Numbered from the stretch's first letter, positions 36,148 through 51,980 are shown. The stretch: 64,000 nt of DNA from Serpens gallinarum (GCF_014836765.1 NZ_JACSQG010000002.1:1-64000); one strand, 5' to 3'. Numbers and translations: made by a program. The notes: generated by a model from the sequence alone, not told the origin.

Positions 36148-36161
36148 TTGATGGCAGTCAA
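36148..36161 (-). promoter_or_regulatory. ANR/FNR-type box upstream of ubiUVT
   Basis: TTGATGGCAGTCAA matches nine of ten conserved positions of TTGAT-N4-ATCAA. A -10-like TAGAGT read leftward at 36126-36121 puts the start near 36113, about 41.5 bases from the box centre. Confidence 0.6.
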
Positions 36162-36212
36162 TCAAAGGAAGAGTCGTAAGGAAGGTCCGCTATCAGGCCG
36201 AGCGACACCCAT

Positions 36213-36251
36213 AAAAAACGCCGCGTTCCCGAATCGGAAGGCGGCGTTTTT
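36213..36251 (-). terminator. Terminator downstream of glmS
   Basis: CGCCGC (36219-36224) pairs with GCGGCG (36241-36246), with a further TTCC/GGAA inner stem and flanking A-run and T-run, so it should work in both directions. It lies about 30 bases after the glmS stop. Confidence 0.88.
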
Positions 36252-36281
36252 ATTTTTCTTCTTCTGGCTGGGGCGGGGTCG

Positions 36282-38117
36282 TTATTCCACCGTTACCGAC
36301 TTGGCCAAGTTGCGCGGCTGGTCGACGTCGGTTCCGCGCAATACGGCAACGTAATAGGACAGCAGCTGCAGTGGCAGGGTGTAGTAGATCGGCGCCAGCA
36401 CTTCATGGCAGTGCGGCATGCTCACTACATGGGTACCTTCGCCATCTTCCAGGCCAGCTTGTTCGGCGGCGAAGACGATCAACTGGCCACCCCGGGCGCG
36501 GACTTCCTGCAGGTTGGACTTGAGCTTCTCCAGCAGCTCGTCGTTGGGCGCCACGGTGACCACCGGCATGTCGCTGTCCACCAGAGCCAGCGGGCCGTGC
36601 TTGAGCTCACCGGCCGGGTAGGCTTCGGCATGGATGTAGGAGATTTCCTTGAGCTTGAGCGCCCCTTCCATGGCCACCGGATACTGGACGCCTCGACCAA
36701 GGAACAGGGTGTGGTGTTTTTCGGCGAACAGCTCGGCGACTTTCTCCACCGCCTTTTCCATGCTCAGCACCTCGCCCAAGCGGCTGGGCAGGCGGCGCAG
36801 CTCTTCGACCAGTTCGGCTTCCAGACCCGGTGCCAGACGCTTGTGTACCTGGCCCAGGGCCAAGGTCAGCAGCAGCAGACCCACCAGCTGGGTGGTAAAG
36901 GCCTTGGTCGAGGCTACGCCGATTTCCGGCCCGGCGTTGGTCAGCAGAGTCAGGTCGGACTCGCGCACCAGCGAGCTGGTGGCGACGTTGCAGATCGCCA
37001 GGCTGGCCAGGTAACCGGCGCCCTTGGCGTTGCGCAGCGCGGCCAGGGTGTCGGCGGTTTCGCCGGACTGGGAGATGGTCACGAACAGGCTGTCCGGTTG
37101 CACCGCCACCTTGCGATAACGGAACTCGCTGGCCACTTCCACCTGGCAGGGAATGCCGGTCAGGCCTTCGAGCCAGTAACGGGCGACCATGCCGGCGTGG
37201 TAACTGGTACCGCAGGCGATGATTTGCACGTTGCGCACCTTGGCGAACAGCTCGGCGGCCTGCGGGCCAAAGGCTTCCACCAGCACCTGAGCATCGCCCA
37301 GGCGACCTTCCAGGGTGCGCTGCACCACCTTGGGCTGCTCGTGGATTTCCTTAAGCATGAAGTGGCGGTATTCGCCCTTGTCAGCGGCTTCCGCGCCGTC
37401 CTGATGTTGCACGGTTTCACGCTGTACGTCCTGGCCGTTGAGGTCCCAGATGCGTACGCTCTCGCGGCGGATTTCGGCGATGTCGCCTTCTTCCAGGTAG
37501 ACAAAACGATCGGTGACCTGGCGCAGAGCCAGCGGGTCGGAGGCGAGAAAGTTCTCGCCCAGGCCCAGGCCGATGACCAGTGGGCTGCCGCTACGCGCTG
37601 CGAGCAAGCGGTCCGGCTGGCTGGCGCTGATCACCGCCAGGCCATAGGCACCGTGCAGCTCCTGAACCGCCGCCTTGAGCGCGGTGGCCAGGTCGCCCAG
37701 CTCGTGCAGTTTGTGGTGAAGCAGGTGGACGATGACTTCGGTGTCGGTGTCCGAGGTGAACAGGTAGCCGAGGTCTTTGAGTTGTTCACGCAAGGCCTGG
37801 TGGTTCTCGATGATGCCGTTGTGCACCACCGCCAATTCATGGCTGGAGAAATGCGGGTGGGCATTGCGCTCGCAAGGCGCGCCGTGGGTGGCCCAACGGG
37901 TATGGGCGATGCCCAGACGACCGCTCAGCGGTTCAAGCGTCTGCGCCTGATCCAGTTCGGCGACCTTGCCGGAGCGGCGTAGGCGTGACAGTTGCCCGTC
38001 GTTGTCGATCACGGCGATACCGGCGCTGTCATAGCCCCGGTATTCCAGGCGCTTGAGTCCTTCAATCAGGATGGCGGTGATGTTACGTTCGGCGACGGCG
38101 CCAACAATGCCACACAT
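36282..38117 (-). CDS. glmS: Glutamine-fructose-6-phosphate aminotransferase
   Basis: 611 residues. The N-terminal glutaminase begins [12 protein letters not shown], with Cys2 as nucleophile after Met removal, and has [11 protein letters not shown]. Two SIS domains follow ([18 protein letters not shown]), ending [11 protein letters not shown]. It makes glucosamine-6-phosphate, first step to UDP-GlcNAc for peptidoglycan and LPS. AGGAG precedes the ATG. glmR is 11 bases upstream. Confidence 0.97.
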   Translation of the reverse strand: MCGIVGAVAERNITAILIEGLKRLEYRGYDSAGIAVIDNDGQLSRLRRSGKVAELDQAQTLEPLSGRLGIAHTRWATHGAPCERNAHPHFSSHELAVVHNGIIENHQALREQLKDLGYLFTSDTDTEVIVHLLHHKLHELGDLATALKAAVQELHGAYGLAVISASQPDRLLAARSGSPLVIGLGLGENFLASDPLALRQVTDRFVYLEEGDIAEIRRESVRIWDLNGQDVQRETVQHQDGAEAADKGEYRHFMLKEIHEQPKVVQRTLEGRLGDAQVLVEAFGPQAAELFAKVRNVQIIACGTSYHAGMVARYWLEGLTGIPCQVEVASEFRYRKVAVQPDSLFVTISQSGETADTLAALRNAKGAGYLASLAICNVATSSLVRESDLTLLTNAGPEIGVASTKAFTTQLVGLLLLTLALGQVHKRLAPGLEAELVEELRRLPSRLGEVLSMEKAVEKVAELFAEKHHTLFLGRGVQYPVAMEGALKLKEISYIHAEAYPAGELKHGPLALVDSDMPVVTVAPNDELLEKLKSNLQEVRARGGQLIVFAAEQAGLEDGEGTHVVSMPHCHEVLAPIYYTLPLQLLSYYVAVLRGTDVDQPRNLAKSVTVE

Positions 38118-38128
38118 GGGCGTTTCTC

Positions 38129-38911
38129 CTAGGGGTTGTCGGCCGCGGCGGCACAGATGAGCTTCACGCCGCGGGCCTGGATGCTGGCGCGTGCCTCGTC
38201 ATCGAGGCGCGCGTCGGTAATCAGGGTATGGATGTGGGACCAAGGCAGTTCCAGGTTGGGAATACGCCGGCCGAACTTGTCGCTTTCCACCAACACGATG
38301 ACTTCACGGGCCACCTCGGCCATCACCCGCGACAGGCCCAGCAGCTCATTGAAGGTGGTGGTGCCACGCTCCAGGTCGATGCCGGCGGCGCCGATGAACA
38401 ACTGGTCGAAATCGTAGCTGCGTAACACCTGCTCGGCCACTTGGCCCTGGAAGGACTCGGAGTGCGGGTCCCAGGTGCCCCCCGTCATCAGCAGCACCGG
38501 CTCCTGCTCCAGCTCGCACAGTGCGTTGGCGACGTGCAGCGAGTTGGTCATCACCACCAGGCCTGGCTTGCGGCCAAGCTGGGGAATCATCGCTGCCGTG
38601 GTGCTGCCGCTGTCGATGATGATGCGCGCATGTTCGCGAATGCAGCCTACTGCGGCGCGGGCGATGGCCTGCTTCCACGGTGAGATCGGCTGCGGCGCAT
38701 CGTCGGCAATCAGTTCCTGGGGCATGGAGACCGCGCCGCCATAGCGGCGCAGCAGCAAACCGTTTTTTTCCAGGGCTGCAAGATCCTTGCGGATGGTGAC
38801 TTCCGAGGTGACGAAACGCTTGGCCAGGGCATCGACACTCACCTCACCCGCTTCGGCCAGCAGGGCGAGGATCGCATGTCGACGTTGCGGAGTGTTGCGT
38901 TTGCCAAGCAT
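38129..38911 (-). CDS. glmR: DeoR-family transcriptional regulator GlmR-like
   Basis: 260 residues: an N-terminal DeoR winged helix (residues about 8-60, [37 protein letters not shown]) and a DeoRC sugar-phosphate-sensing domain ([30 protein letters not shown]). Its place between glmU and glmS matches the GlmR regulator of pseudomonads, which affects amino-sugar and cell-wall metabolism. Probably co-transcribed with glmS. Confidence 0.88.
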   Translation of the reverse strand: MLGKRNTPQRRHAILALLAEAGEVSVDALAKRFVTSEVTIRKDLAALEKNGLLLRRYGGAVSMPQELIADDAPQPISPWKQAIARAAVGCIREHARIIIDSGSTTAAMIPQLGRKPGLVVMTNSLHVANALCELEQEPVLLMTGGTWDPHSESFQGQVAEQVLRSYDFDQLFIGAAGIDLERGTTTFNELLGLSRVMAEVAREVIVLVESDKFGRRIPNLELPWSHIHTLITDARLDDEARASIQARGVKLICAAAADNP

Positions 38912-39079
38912 CAGGTTTCGATTCGAAAGTTAAAGGCGCGAATCAAAACCTAATGAAGCGTTTGCGTCAAGCAGATCTGGATAAAAAATACTCAAAAAAA
39001 TCCAGCGGTCAGTGTGCCTTGGCAAGCTGAGCATCACCCCGCTCCGCTCAAGAACGGGGGTTGCGCCGCTGCCAGCCAT

Positions 39080-40450
39080 TTACTGGTTATTTTTGATCTT
39101 TTCCGGGCGCTTCCAGCCGTCGATGTTGCGCTGCTTGCCGCGCCCAACTGCCAAGGCATCCGCGGGCACATCCTGGGTAATGGTCGAGCCGGCACCGGTG
39201 GTGGAACGATCCCCCAGGTTCAGCGGTGCGACCAGCGAGCTGTTGGAACCGATAAACACGTCCTCGCCCATGATGGTCTTGAACTTGTTGGCGCCGTCAT
39301 AGTTGCAGGTGATGGTGCCGGCACCGATGTTGGTGCGCGCGCCGATCTGGGCATCGCCCAGGTAGCTCAGGTGTCCGGCCTTGGCACCCTCGCCCAGCAC
39401 GGCGTTTTTCAGTTCGACGAAATTGCCGACGTGGGCTTTCTTGCCCAACACCGCGCCGGGGCGCAGGCGGGCAAACGGACCACAGTCAGCGCCTTCGCCC
39501 ACCTCGGCGCCTTCCAGGTGCGAGTTGGCCTTGATGATCGCACCGGCGCGCAGGATGCTGTTTTTGATCACGCAATTCGGGCCGATCTCGACATTGTCCT
39601 CGATCGTCACGCGGCCTTCGAGCAACACGTTGACGTCGATCAGCACATCGCGGCCAACCGTAACCTCGCCGCGCAGGTCGAAGCGCGCCGGATCTCGCAG
39701 GGTAACGCCCTGGGCCATCAGCTTGCGCGCCGCGCGGTACTGATAGTGGCGTTCCAACTGGGCGAGCTGGATGCGGTCGTTGGCGCCGAGCACTTCCATC
39801 TCGTCTTGCGCCTGTTCGGTGGCCACGGTCAGGCCATCGGCCACCGCCATGGCGATCACGTCGGTGAGGTAGTACTCGCCCTGGGCATTGCTGTTGGACA
39901 GGCGGCCCAGCCAGTCGCCCAGGCACTGACCCGGCACGGCGAGAATGCCAGTATTGCCCTCGCGAATCGCCCGCTGCGCCTCGTTGGCGTCCTTGTGCTC
40001 GACGATGGCGCTTACCGCGCCGCTGGAGTCACGGATGATGCGTCCATAACCGGTAGGATCGGCCAGGTTCACGGTGAGCAGCCCCAGCTGGCGACTGGAG
40101 ACCAAGGCCAGCAGACGCTGCAGGGTGTCGGCCTCGATCAACGGCACGTCGCCGTACAGGATCAGCACCCGTTCGGCCTTGAGCACAGGAAGGGCCTGGG
40201 CCACCGCATGGCCAGTGCCCAGTTGCTGTTCCTGCACCACGAAATTCAGGTCGTCTGCGGCCAAACGCTCACGCACCAACTCGGCGCCATGGCCGATCAC
40301 CACATGAATGCCCTGTGGATTGAGGCTGCGGGCGGTGTCGATGACATGGCCGAGCATGGAGTTGCCGGCCAGTGGGTGCAGCACCTTGGGCAAGGCGGAA
40401 CGCATGCGGGTGCCCTGGCCGGCGGCGAGAATGACGATATCGAGGGACAT
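39080..40450 (-). CDS. glmU: Bifunctional UDP-GlcNAc pyrophosphorylase / GlcN-1-P acetyltransferase
   Basis: 456 residues. The N-terminal uridylyltransferase has [18 protein letters not shown] and LYGDVPLI. The C-terminal part is a left-handed beta helix of hexapeptide repeats ending in the acetyltransferase site ([26 protein letters not shown]). It makes UDP-GlcNAc from GlcN-1-P. ATG 40450 has AGGA upstream and matches family N-termini ([13 protein letters not shown]). A terminator separates it from atpC. Confidence 0.97.
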   Translation of the reverse strand: MSLDIVILAAGQGTRMRSALPKVLHPLAGNSMLGHVIDTARSLNPQGIHVVIGHGAELVRERLAADDLNFVVQEQQLGTGHAVAQALPVLKAERVLILYGDVPLIEADTLQRLLALVSSRQLGLLTVNLADPTGYGRIIRDSSGAVSAIVEHKDANEAQRAIREGNTGILAVPGQCLGDWLGRLSNSNAQGEYYLTDVIAMAVADGLTVATEQAQDEMEVLGANDRIQLAQLERHYQYRAARKLMAQGVTLRDPARFDLRGEVTVGRDVLIDVNVLLEGRVTIEDNVEIGPNCVIKNSILRAGAIIKANSHLEGAEVGEGADCGPFARLRPGAVLGKKAHVGNFVELKNAVLGEGAKAGHLSYLGDAQIGARTNIGAGTITCNYDGANKFKTIMGEDVFIGSNSSLVAPLNLGDRSTTGAGSTITQDVPADALAVGRGKQRNIDGWKRPEKIKNNQ

Positions 40451-40542
40451 GGAGAGATCCTGAAAGTCGTAAGCCGGCAATCCCGGCGTTGCCTCGCCTG
40501 CTGGCATCCCGCCGGCGAAGCCTTTGCTGTTTCTGAAAAAGA

Positions 40543-40568
40543 AAAAGGGTAGCCCAAGCTACCCTTTT
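40543..40568 (-). terminator. Terminator of the atp operon
   Basis: AAAAGGGTAGC (40543-40553) pairs with GCTACCCTTTT (40558-40568) around a CCAA loop; leftward the sequence continues in a T-rich tract. It lies 26 bases after atpC. Confidence 0.88.
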
Positions 40569-40593
40569 ACTCATTCGCCATGAAGCGGTCGGA

Positions 40594-41022
40594 TCAGCCC
40601 CGGCCGTACTTCTTGCGCAGTGCCTGCACGGTGCGCAGCTGGGCTGCGGCTTCGGCCAGACGAGCGGCGGCGGAACCGTAGTCGAACTCCGCTCCCTTCT
40701 CGTTCAAGGCCTTCTCGGCTGCCTTGACGGCGGCCTGAGCAGCGGCTTCGTCCAGATCCTTGGCGCGGGTAGCCGTGTCAGCGAGGATCTTCACCATGTT
40801 CGGCTGCACTTCGATGAAGCCGCCGGAAATGTAGAAGATTTCCTCGTCGCCACCCTGCTTGATCACCCGCACCGGACCCGGCTTGAGGTCACTGAGCAGC
40901 GGCGCGTGATTCGGCAGGATACCCAGGTCACCAAGATGACCATGGGCGATGACCATTTCCACCAACCCGGAGAAGAGCTCTTCTTCCGCACTGACGATGT
41001 CGCAATGGACTGTCATAGCCAT
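40594..41022 (-). CDS. atpC: ATP synthase F1 subunit epsilon
   Basis: 142 residues: an N-terminal beta sandwich ([39 protein letters not shown]) and a C-terminal two-helix hairpin (about 88-140) that can inhibit rotation. Last gene of the atp operon. A second ATG two codons in is possible. Confidence 0.96.
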   Translation of the reverse strand: MAMTVHCDIVSAEEELFSGLVEMVIAHGHLGDLGILPNHAPLLSDLKPGPVRVIKQGGDEEIFYISGGFIEVQPNMVKILADTATRAKDLDEAAAQAAVKAAEKALNEKGAEFDYGSAAARLAEAAAQLRTVQALRKKYGRG

Positions 41023-41096
41023 ACAAATGCCTCAGTAGTCAGGTCAGGCGGGGTAAACCCCGCCCTGGATATGCGCCTTTTGCCAGGCGCGACCCA

Positions 41097-42503
<1,407 letters not shown>

Positions 42504-43370
42504 TTAAACCGCGGCAGCGCCGCCGACGATTTCCGAAATTTCCTGCGTGATCGCCGCCTGACGAGCCTTGTTGTACACAAGTTGCAGATCGCTGATCAGC
42601 TCACCGGCGTTATCAGTTGCACTCTTCATGGCGATCATCCGCGCGGCCTGTTCGGCTGCACCGTTCTCGACCACGGCCTGATACACCTGGGACTCGATGA
42701 AACGAACCAGCAGCGCATCCAGGAGAACCTGGGCGTCGGGCTCGTAGAGATAGTCCCACTGACCTTTCTTCACCGGCTCAGCGTTCGCATCGGCTGCCAG
42801 GGGCAGCAGCTGGTCGAGTGTCGGCTTCTGGGTCATGGTATTGATGAACTTGTTCGACACCAGGTACAGGCGATCGATGCGACCGGCGTGGAAGGCATCA
42901 AGCATGACCTTGACGCTGCCGATCAGATCATTGATCGACGGTGTTTCGCCGATGTTACCGATTGCCGCGACGACGTTGCCGCCGTAGCTGCGGAAAAAGC
43001 TTGCACCCTTGTTGCCGATCACGCACAGGTCGGCCTCGACCTGCTGGTCGTGCCACTCCTTCATGCTCTTGATCAGGGCCTTGAACAGGTTGGTGTTCAG
43101 GCCACCGCACAGACCACGGTCGGAGGATACGACGATATAGCCGACACGCTTGACCGGACGCTCCACCATGAACGGGTGACGGTATTCCGGGTTGGCGACG
43201 GCCAGATGGCCAATCACCTGCCGGATCCGCTCCGCATAGGGACGGCCTGCAGCCATGCGCATTTGTGCCCTGCGCATCTTGCTGACCGCCACCTTTTCCA
43301 TGGCGCTGGTGATCTTCTGCGTGCTTTTGATGCTCGCAATCTTGCTGCGAATCTCTTTTGCGCCTGCCAT
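42504..43370 (-). CDS. atpG: ATP synthase F1 subunit gamma
   Basis: 288 residues; the rotating shaft. The N-terminal helix [32 protein letters not shown] and the C-terminal helix ([29 protein letters not shown]) form the coiled coil; [10 protein letters not shown] marks the Rossmann-like domain. Confidence 0.97.
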   Translation of the reverse strand: MAGAKEIRSKIASIKSTQKITSAMEKVAVSKMRRAQMRMAAGRPYAERIRQVIGHLAVANPEYRHPFMVERPVKRVGYIVVSSDRGLCGGLNTNLFKALIKSMKEWHDQQVEADLCVIGNKGASFFRSYGGNVVAAIGNIGETPSINDLIGSVKVMLDAFHAGRIDRLYLVSNKFINTMTQKPTLDQLLPLAADANAEPVKKGQWDYLYEPDAQVLLDALLVRFIESQVYQAVVENGAAEQAARMIAMKSATDNAGELISDLQLVYNKARQAAITQEISEIVGGAAAV

Positions 43371-43420
43371 TTGACACCTATCGGGTTAGCAGGCGGGAGC
43401 CTTGCGGCTCCCGCTGCGGC

Positions 43421-44965
43421 TTACCAGGACTGGGTGGCTTTGAACGACTCGATGCCGGCCTTCAGGCCTGCGTCGATTTCGTCGTTGAAGTCGCCCTTGA
43501 CGTTGATCTTGGTTACCAGATCGGCTTTTTCACGGTGGAAATAAGCAATCAGCGCTTGCTCGAAGGCACCCACTTTGGCCACTTCAACGTCGGTCAGGAA
43601 GCCACGCTCAGCTGCGTACAGCGAGATTGCCATGTCAGCGATGGACATCGGCGCGTACTGCTTCTGCTTCATCAGCTCGGTAACGCGCTGACCATGCTCG
43701 AGCTGCTTGCGAGTGGCTTCGTCCAGGTCAGAGGCGAACTGGGCGAAAGCCGCCAGTTCACGGTACTGAGCCAGGGCGGTACGGATACCACCGGACAGCT
43801 TCTTGATGATCTTGGTCTGCGCGGCACCACCTACACGGGATACGGAGATACCGGCGTTGACCGCCGGACGCAGGCCAGCGTTGAACATGGCCGATTCCAG
43901 GAAGATCTGACCGTCGGTGATGGAAATCACGTTGGTCGGAACGAACGCGGAAACGTCACCGGCCTGGGTTTCGATGATCGGCAGGGCGGTCAGAGAACCG
44001 GTCTTGCCCTTCACTTCACCCTTGGTGAACTGCTCTACGTATTCCTCGGACACGCGGGAAGCGCGCTCCAGCAGGCGGCTGTGGAGATAGAACACGTCGC
44101 CCGGGTAGGCTTCACGTCCCGGCGGACGACGCAGCAGCAGGGAAATCTGGCGATACGCCACTGCCTGCTTGGACAGATCGTCATACACGATCAGCGCGTC
44201 TTCACCGCGGTCACGGAAGTATTCGCCCATGGTGCAGCCAGCGTAGGGAGCCAGGTACTGCAGTGCAGCGGACTCGGAGGCGGAGGCGGCAACGATGATG
44301 GTGTTGGCCAGTGCACCGTGCTCTTCCAGCTTGCGCACGACGTTGGCAATAGTGGACTGCTTCTGGCCGATGGCCACATAGACGCACTTAATGCCGCTGT
44401 CTTTCTGGTTGATGATGGCGTCGATGGCCAGAGCGGTCTTACCGATCTGACGGTCACCGATGATCAGCTCGCGCTGGCCACGGCCAACCGGAATCATGGC
44501 GTCAACGGACTTGTAGCCCGTTTGTACCGGCTGGTCGACCGACTTACGCCAGATCACGCCCGGTGCCACTTTTTCCACAGCGTCGGTCAGCTTGGCATTG
44601 ACCGGGCCTTTGCCATCGATCGGGTTGCCCAGGGCGTCGACCACGCGGCCCAGCAGTTCCGGACCAACCGGGACTTCCAGGATGCGGCCGGTGCACTTGG
44701 CGCTCATGCCTTCGGACAGCCCCAGGTAGCCACCCAGGATCACTGCACCTACGGAGTCTTGCTCCAGGTTCAGTGCCATCCCGTAGATGCCGCCGGGGAA
44801 TTCGATCATTTCGCCGTACATCACATCGGCCAGGCCGAAGATACGCACGATACCGTCAGATACGCTGACGACGGTGCCCTCATTACGGGCTTGGGCAGTC
44901 ACATCGGATTTCTCGATGCGCTGCTTGATGATTTCACTAATCTCGGAAGGATTCAGTTGCTGCAT
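43421..44965 (-). CDS. atpA: ATP synthase F1 subunit alpha
   Basis: 514 residues; non-catalytic nucleotide-binding subunit. P-loop [15 protein letters not shown], and [11 protein letters not shown]-type and [17 protein letters not shown] segments are as in bacterial AtpA. GAGGGT precedes the ATG at 44965. Confidence 0.98.
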   Translation of the reverse strand: MQQLNPSEISEIIKQRIEKSDVTAQARNEGTVVSVSDGIVRIFGLADVMYGEMIEFPGGIYGMALNLEQDSVGAVILGGYLGLSEGMSAKCTGRILEVPVGPELLGRVVDALGNPIDGKGPVNAKLTDAVEKVAPGVIWRKSVDQPVQTGYKSVDAMIPVGRGQRELIIGDRQIGKTALAIDAIINQKDSGIKCVYVAIGQKQSTIANVVRKLEEHGALANTIIVAASASESAALQYLAPYAGCTMGEYFRDRGEDALIVYDDLSKQAVAYRQISLLLRRPPGREAYPGDVFYLHSRLLERASRVSEEYVEQFTKGEVKGKTGSLTALPIIETQAGDVSAFVPTNVISITDGQIFLESAMFNAGLRPAVNAGISVSRVGGAAQTKIIKKLSGGIRTALAQYRELAAFAQFASDLDEATRKQLEHGQRVTELMKQKQYAPMSIADMAISLYAAERGFLTDVEVAKVGAFEQALIAYFHREKADLVTKINVKGDFNDEIDAGLKAGIESFKATQSW

Positions 44966-44980
44966 GCCATGACCCTCAAA

Positions 44981-45517
44981 TCAGGATTTCAACGATTCGG
45001 CCAACTGGCTCAGTTTGCCGCGGACCGAACCGTCGACAACCACATCACCGGCGCGAATCACTACGCCGCCGATCAGAGCAGGATTCACGGCCTGCTGGAG
45101 GTTGACGGTGCGATCTAGCCGCTTCGATAGGGCGGCAGCCAAAGTTTGGAGTTGTTCGGTGCTGAGCTCGAAGGCAGTTTCGACCTGCGCATCAAGCGTT
45201 TTCTCGGCTTGCGCCTTGAGTTCCTCGTACAGCTCGCGCACGGTCGGCAGAACCGCCAGGCGATCGTTTTCGCCCAAGGTCAGCACGTAGTTGCGAAAGG
45301 CGTCGTCAATGTCGTTGCCGAACAGACGCACGACGGCCTGAACCTTGCTTTCGCTGGTCAGGCGCGGGTCGTTCAGCAACGCAGCGACTTCAGGAACTTC
45401 AACGGCGACGGCAGCCAGGTTCAGCATCGCCGACCAGGCATCAGTCTGCTTGGCGGCACTGGCGAACTCGAAAGCAGCTTTGGCGTAAGGCCGAGCAAGC
45501 GTCTGGGTATTGATCAT
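44981..45517 (-). CDS. atpH: ATP synthase F1 subunit delta
   Basis: 178 residues, the peripheral-stalk connector. RPYAKAAFEFA at the N-terminus and NPALIGGVVIRAGDVVVDGSVRGKL near the C-terminus are family signatures. It links F1 alpha to subunit b. Confidence 0.97.
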   Translation of the reverse strand: MINTQTLARPYAKAAFEFASAAKQTDAWSAMLNLAAVAVEVPEVAALLNDPRLTSESKVQAVVRLFGNDIDDAFRNYVLTLGENDRLAVLPTVRELYEELKAQAEKTLDAQVETAFELSTEQLQTLAAALSKRLDRTVNLQQAVNPALIGGVVIRAGDVVVDGSVRGKLSQLAESLKS

Positions 45518-45529
45518 CGCTCGCCTCGC

Positions 45530-46000
45530 TTAGAGTTGGGAGGCCAGTTTTTCGACCAGATCGTTGTGTGCCTTGGCGTCCACCTGGGACTCCAGGATTT
45601 TCTCCGCACCGGCGACGGCAAGAGCCGCTACCTGATTGCGCAGTTGATCCTTGGCACGATTCACTTCCTGCTCGATTTCGGCGCGCGCGCCGGCAACCAG
45701 TCGTTCGCCTTCGGCGCGTGCTTGCTGCTTGGCTTCCTCGATGATCGAGTTGGCGTGCTTGTTCGCCTGCTCGAGAATCTGGGCGGCTTGCTCCTTGGTC
45801 TCACGCAGGGTGTTGGACACCTTGTCTTGAGCCAATTTCAGATCTTGCTGCGCACGGCCGGCTGCATCCAGACCTTCAGCGATCTTCTTCTGACGTGCAC
45901 TCATGGCGGCCGTTACCGGCGGCCAGACGAACTTCATGCAGAACCAGACGAAGAGAGCGAAGGCGAGCGTTTGACCGAACAGCGTCAAGTTAATGTTCAC
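45530..46000 (-). CDS. atpF: ATP synthase Fo subunit b
   Basis: 156 residues: one N-terminal membrane helix ([25 protein letters not shown]) and a long charged helix that dimerises as the peripheral stalk. Standard length for gammaproteobacteria. Confidence 0.97.
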   Translation of the reverse strand: MNINLTLFGQTLAFALFVWFCMKFVWPPVTAAMSARQKKIAEGLDAAGRAQQDLKLAQDKVSNTLRETKEQAAQILEQANKHANSIIEEAKQQARAEGERLVAGARAEIEQEVNRAKDQLRNQVAALAVAGAEKILESQVDAKAHNDLVEKLASQL

Positions 46001-46093
46001 AGCGGTTTACCTCGTGCTATCTCGTTCAACGCGGGAGTCACTTCCACGGCAACGGGGTTCGCCCGGCGAACCCCATCTCAAGCCGGTGAATGC

Positions 46094-46336
<243 letters not shown>

Positions 46337-46377
46337 CTAAGGGGGGTTAAGGTTTGCGATAAAGCGTTAAAACACTG

Positions 46378-47247
<870 letters not shown>

Positions 47248-47646
47248 TCAATGCTTCGGATTGCTTTTCATCAGCAGCAGCGCACTCGCTCCGGTGCCCA
47301 GTACCAGCACGTAGCCGGCAAACAAGGCAAGCGGCTGCAGCGGGTGAACTGCTACGAACACCAGCGCAAACAGCGCTGCCGTCAGAATCAGTTTGCCCAT
47401 TTCTCCCGCCCAGAATGACTGGACGATAGCCTGGGCCGAACGCGCGCCAAAAAAACGAAAGGCCTTATACGCGAAATACAGGTTGGCCACCAAGGCGATC
47501 AGACCGCCTAACAGCGCGGAATACCCCGCCACCCCACCAAACACACCCGCGCATGTTGCGGCCATCAGCACTGCTACGAGCGCCTGGGCTCGCAATACCC
47601 GAAAAACCGGTAAGCGATGCAGTGGTGTCTTGTTGCGGATGTTCAC
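47248..47646 (-). CDS. atpI: ATP synthase assembly protein AtpI
   Basis: 132 residues with four membrane helices and the AtpI pattern GGLIALVANLYFAYKAFRFFGARSAQAIVQSFWAGEMGKL. AtpI helps assemble the c-ring. The GTG at 47646 is chosen because NKTPLHRLPVFRVLRAQ then aligns with other AtpI N-termini; the frame upstream has only a TTG. Confidence 0.88.
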   Translation of the reverse strand: MNIRNKTPLHRLPVFRVLRAQALVAVLMAATCAGVFGGVAGYSALLGGLIALVANLYFAYKAFRFFGARSAQAIVQSFWAGEMGKLILTAALFALVFVAVHPLQPLALFAGYVLVLGTGASALLLMKSNPKH

Positions 47647-47764
47647 CGGATGTCCAACGCCTCCGGTAGCCCACCGAAAAAATGCGGTGGCGAGTATAGG
47701 GCGCTCCCCTTTGGCACTCAACCGCCTAATTGCCTTTTTGGCGCCCTTTATGTGCGCATTTGTA

Positions 47765-48634
47765 TCAACGAATATGCGCCAGGACGCCTTGCAACTCGTC
47801 CAGCGAGTTATAGCGGATCACCAGCTGTCCCTTGCCCTTGCTGCCATGTTTGATCTGTACCGGTGAGCCCAGACGCTCTGCCAGCCGTTGCTCCAGGCGA
47901 CTGATGTCCGGATCGGGCTTGGCGGCCTCTGGAATGTGGTCGGGTTGATTCAGCCAGTGGCGCACCAGGGCTTCAGTCTGACGAACGGTCAAAGCACGTG
48001 CGACAACATGTCGCGCACCTTCGACTTGTCGCTCGGCGGGCAACCCGAGCAAGGCACGGGCATGGCCCATCTCCAGATCACCGTGGGACAGTAACGTTTT
48101 GATTTCTTCGGGCAGGCCGATCAGGCGCAGCAGGTTACTGATGGTGACCCGCGACTTGCCCACCGCATCGGCGACTTGCTGCTGGGTCAGCTCGAACTCT
48201 TGCTGCAAGCGCTGCAGCGCAACAGCCTCTTCAATGGGGTTGAGGTCTTCACGCTGGATGTTCTCGATCAGTGCCATGGCGATGGCTGCCTCGTCGGGCA
48301 CCTCGCGAACCATGGCCGGAATGCTCTCCAGACCTGCCTGCTGACTGGCGCGCCAACGGCGCTCGCCCGCAATGATTTCAAAGCGACCCTCGCCAATCGG
48401 ACGCACCACGATCGGCTGCATCACACCCTGGGCCTTGATCGACTGGGCCAGTTCTTCCAGGGCGGTTGCATCCATGTCACGGCGCGGCTGGTATTTACCA
48501 CGCTGAATCAGGTCCAGCGGCAGGTATTGCAACTCGCGCTGATCGACCTGCGCAGCCTCCTCCTGCATGGCGGCCACGCCGCCACCGAGCAAGGCGTCGA
48601 GTCCGCGGCCGAGGCCTTTTTTCTTGATCGCCAT
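47765..48634 (-). CDS. parB: Chromosome partitioning protein ParB
   Basis: 289 residues. MAIKKKGLGRGLDALLGG is the ParA-interacting N-terminus. The CTP-binding GERRWRASQQAG motif and the helix-turn-helix (ELTQQQVADAVGKSRVTISNLLRL) follow, then a C-terminal dimerisation domain. It binds parS, two copies of which lie in recF. parA ends 9 bases before it. Confidence 0.97.
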   Translation of the reverse strand: MAIKKKGLGRGLDALLGGGVAAMQEEAAQVDQRELQYLPLDLIQRGKYQPRRDMDATALEELAQSIKAQGVMQPIVVRPIGEGRFEIIAGERRWRASQQAGLESIPAMVREVPDEAAIAMALIENIQREDLNPIEEAVALQRLQQEFELTQQQVADAVGKSRVTISNLLRLIGLPEEIKTLLSHGDLEMGHARALLGLPAERQVEGARHVVARALTVRQTEALVRHWLNQPDHIPEAAKPDPDISRLEQRLAERLGSPVQIKHGSKGKGQLVIRYNSLDELQGVLAHIR

Positions 48635-48643
48635 GGAGTGTCC

Positions 48644-49423
48644 TTATGCGTTTGCGGGGCGACTCTGCCGGCGCGACAGTTCGCCCGCCAGCGCCAGGTA
48701 GGCGAGCGCCCCTCGGGATTGCTTGTCATATGCCAGTGCCGGCATGCCGTAACTGGGTGCTTCGGCCAGACGCACATTGCGCGGGATCACCGTATCGTAG
48801 AGGCGATCGCCGAAGTGTGCCTTGAGCTGCTCGGAAACATCATTGGTCAGCCCGTTGCGCGGGTCATACATGGTGCGCAGGAGGCCTTCGATCTTCAGCC
48901 CCGGGTTGAGTGCGGCAGCAATGCGCTGAATGGAATTGACCAGGTCGCTCAGCCCTTCCAGGGCGTAGTACTCGCATTGCATGGGAATAATCACGCCATC
49001 GGCCGCCGCCAGGGCGTTGACGGTGAGCATCGACAAGGTCGGCGGGCAATCGATGAGGATGTAATCGTAGTGATCACGCACCGGTGCCAGTGCGTCGCGC
49101 AAGCGCAGCTCCTTGTTCGGCACCTTGAGCAGTTCAACCTCCGCGGCGGTCAAGTCGCGGTTGGCCGGCAGCAGTGGATAACCGCCGTGCTCGGAAAACT
49201 GCAGAGCTTGCTCAAGCTCACTGCTCCCCACCAGAACGTCATAGATTGAAAGTTCCAGGCTGGACTTATCCACACCGCTGCCACTGGTGGCATTACCCTG
49301 TGGATCAAGATCGATCAACAACACCTTGCGCTTGGTCGCCACCAGCGACGTGGCGAGGTTGATGCAAGTGGTGGTTTTACCCACCCCGCCTTTCTGGTTA
49401 GCAATGGCAAGTACCTTGGCCAT
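48644..49423 (-). CDS. parA: Chromosome partitioning ATPase ParA (Soj)
   Basis: 259 residues with the deviant Walker A KGGVGKTTTCINLA, DLDPQGNATSG and DCPPTLSMLTVNAL motifs. ParA dimers bind DNA and move ParB-parS complexes. ATG 49423 gives the standard MAKVLAIANQKGG start; the longer frame is not supported by homologues. Confidence 0.97.
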   Translation of the reverse strand: MAKVLAIANQKGGVGKTTTCINLATSLVATKRKVLLIDLDPQGNATSGSGVDKSSLELSIYDVLVGSSELEQALQFSEHGGYPLLPANRDLTAAEVELLKVPNKELRLRDALAPVRDHYDYILIDCPPTLSMLTVNALAAADGVIIPMQCEYYALEGLSDLVNSIQRIAAALNPGLKIEGLLRTMYDPRNGLTNDVSEQLKAHFGDRLYDTVIPRNVRLAEAPSYGMPALAYDKQSRGALAYLALAGELSRRQSRPANA

Positions 49424-49440
49424 GACTGTCGCGCTCTCCC

Positions 49441-50087
49441 TTAGATCGTGCGGCGCAGTATCAACAGATGCCGCTGACCTTGGCAACCGGGAACCTTGAG
49501 GACTTCACAGCTTTCGAGGCGAAAATCCGTCGGCAGCGCCTGCAGTTCATCATCCGGATGCACGCCTTTCATGGCCAGCCAGCGGGTTTCCGCGGTCCCC
49601 AGGTGGCGTGTCCAGTTAGCAAAATCTTCCAGGGAGCTAAAGGCTCGCGAGCAGATGCCCTCAAACGGCTGGGCTGGCTGGAATGCTTCGACCCGGCTGT
49701 GGACAACTTGCAGGTTGGCCAGTTCCAATTCCAGCTTCACCTGAGTCAGGAAGCGGGTTTTCTTGCCGTTGGAGTCCAGCAAGGTAAAACGTCGCTCGGG
49801 AAACAGTACGGCCAGCGGCACCCCGGGCATGCCACCACCAGAACCGACATCCAGCCAGTTATCCCCCGCCTTGGCGACCTGCGGCACCACCGATAGGCTG
49901 TCAAGCAGGTGGCGCGACACCATTTCATCAGGGTTACGCACGGCCGTGAGGTTGTAGGCCTTGTTCCATTTGATCAGCAGGGCCAGGTAGGCCAGCAGCA
50001 GCGCCTGTTGCTGGTCACTGAGCGTGACGCCCAGTTGTGCAGCGCCCTGCTGCAACTCTTCGGCATGGCGGAGGGAAAAGGGGGACA

Positions 50088-50088
<1 letters not shown>
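49441..50088 (-). CDS. rsmG: 16S rRNA (guanine527-N7)-methyltransferase RsmG
   Basis: 215 residues; SAM-binding [18 protein letters not shown] and [19 protein letters not shown] identify RsmG (GidB), which makes m7G527 in 16S rRNA. Its ATG shares one base with the mnmG stop (TGATG). Confidence 0.96.

Positions 50089-51980
<1,892 letters not shown>

Noticed and set aside
36213-36281. glmS ribozyme or riboswitch
   Set aside because: The structured element is downstream of glmS and is a plain terminator; nothing ribozyme-like is seen in the short glmR-glmS gap.
36405-37982. 525-codon open frame antisense to glmS
   Set aside because: Shadow of glmS codon bias; no recognisable motif.
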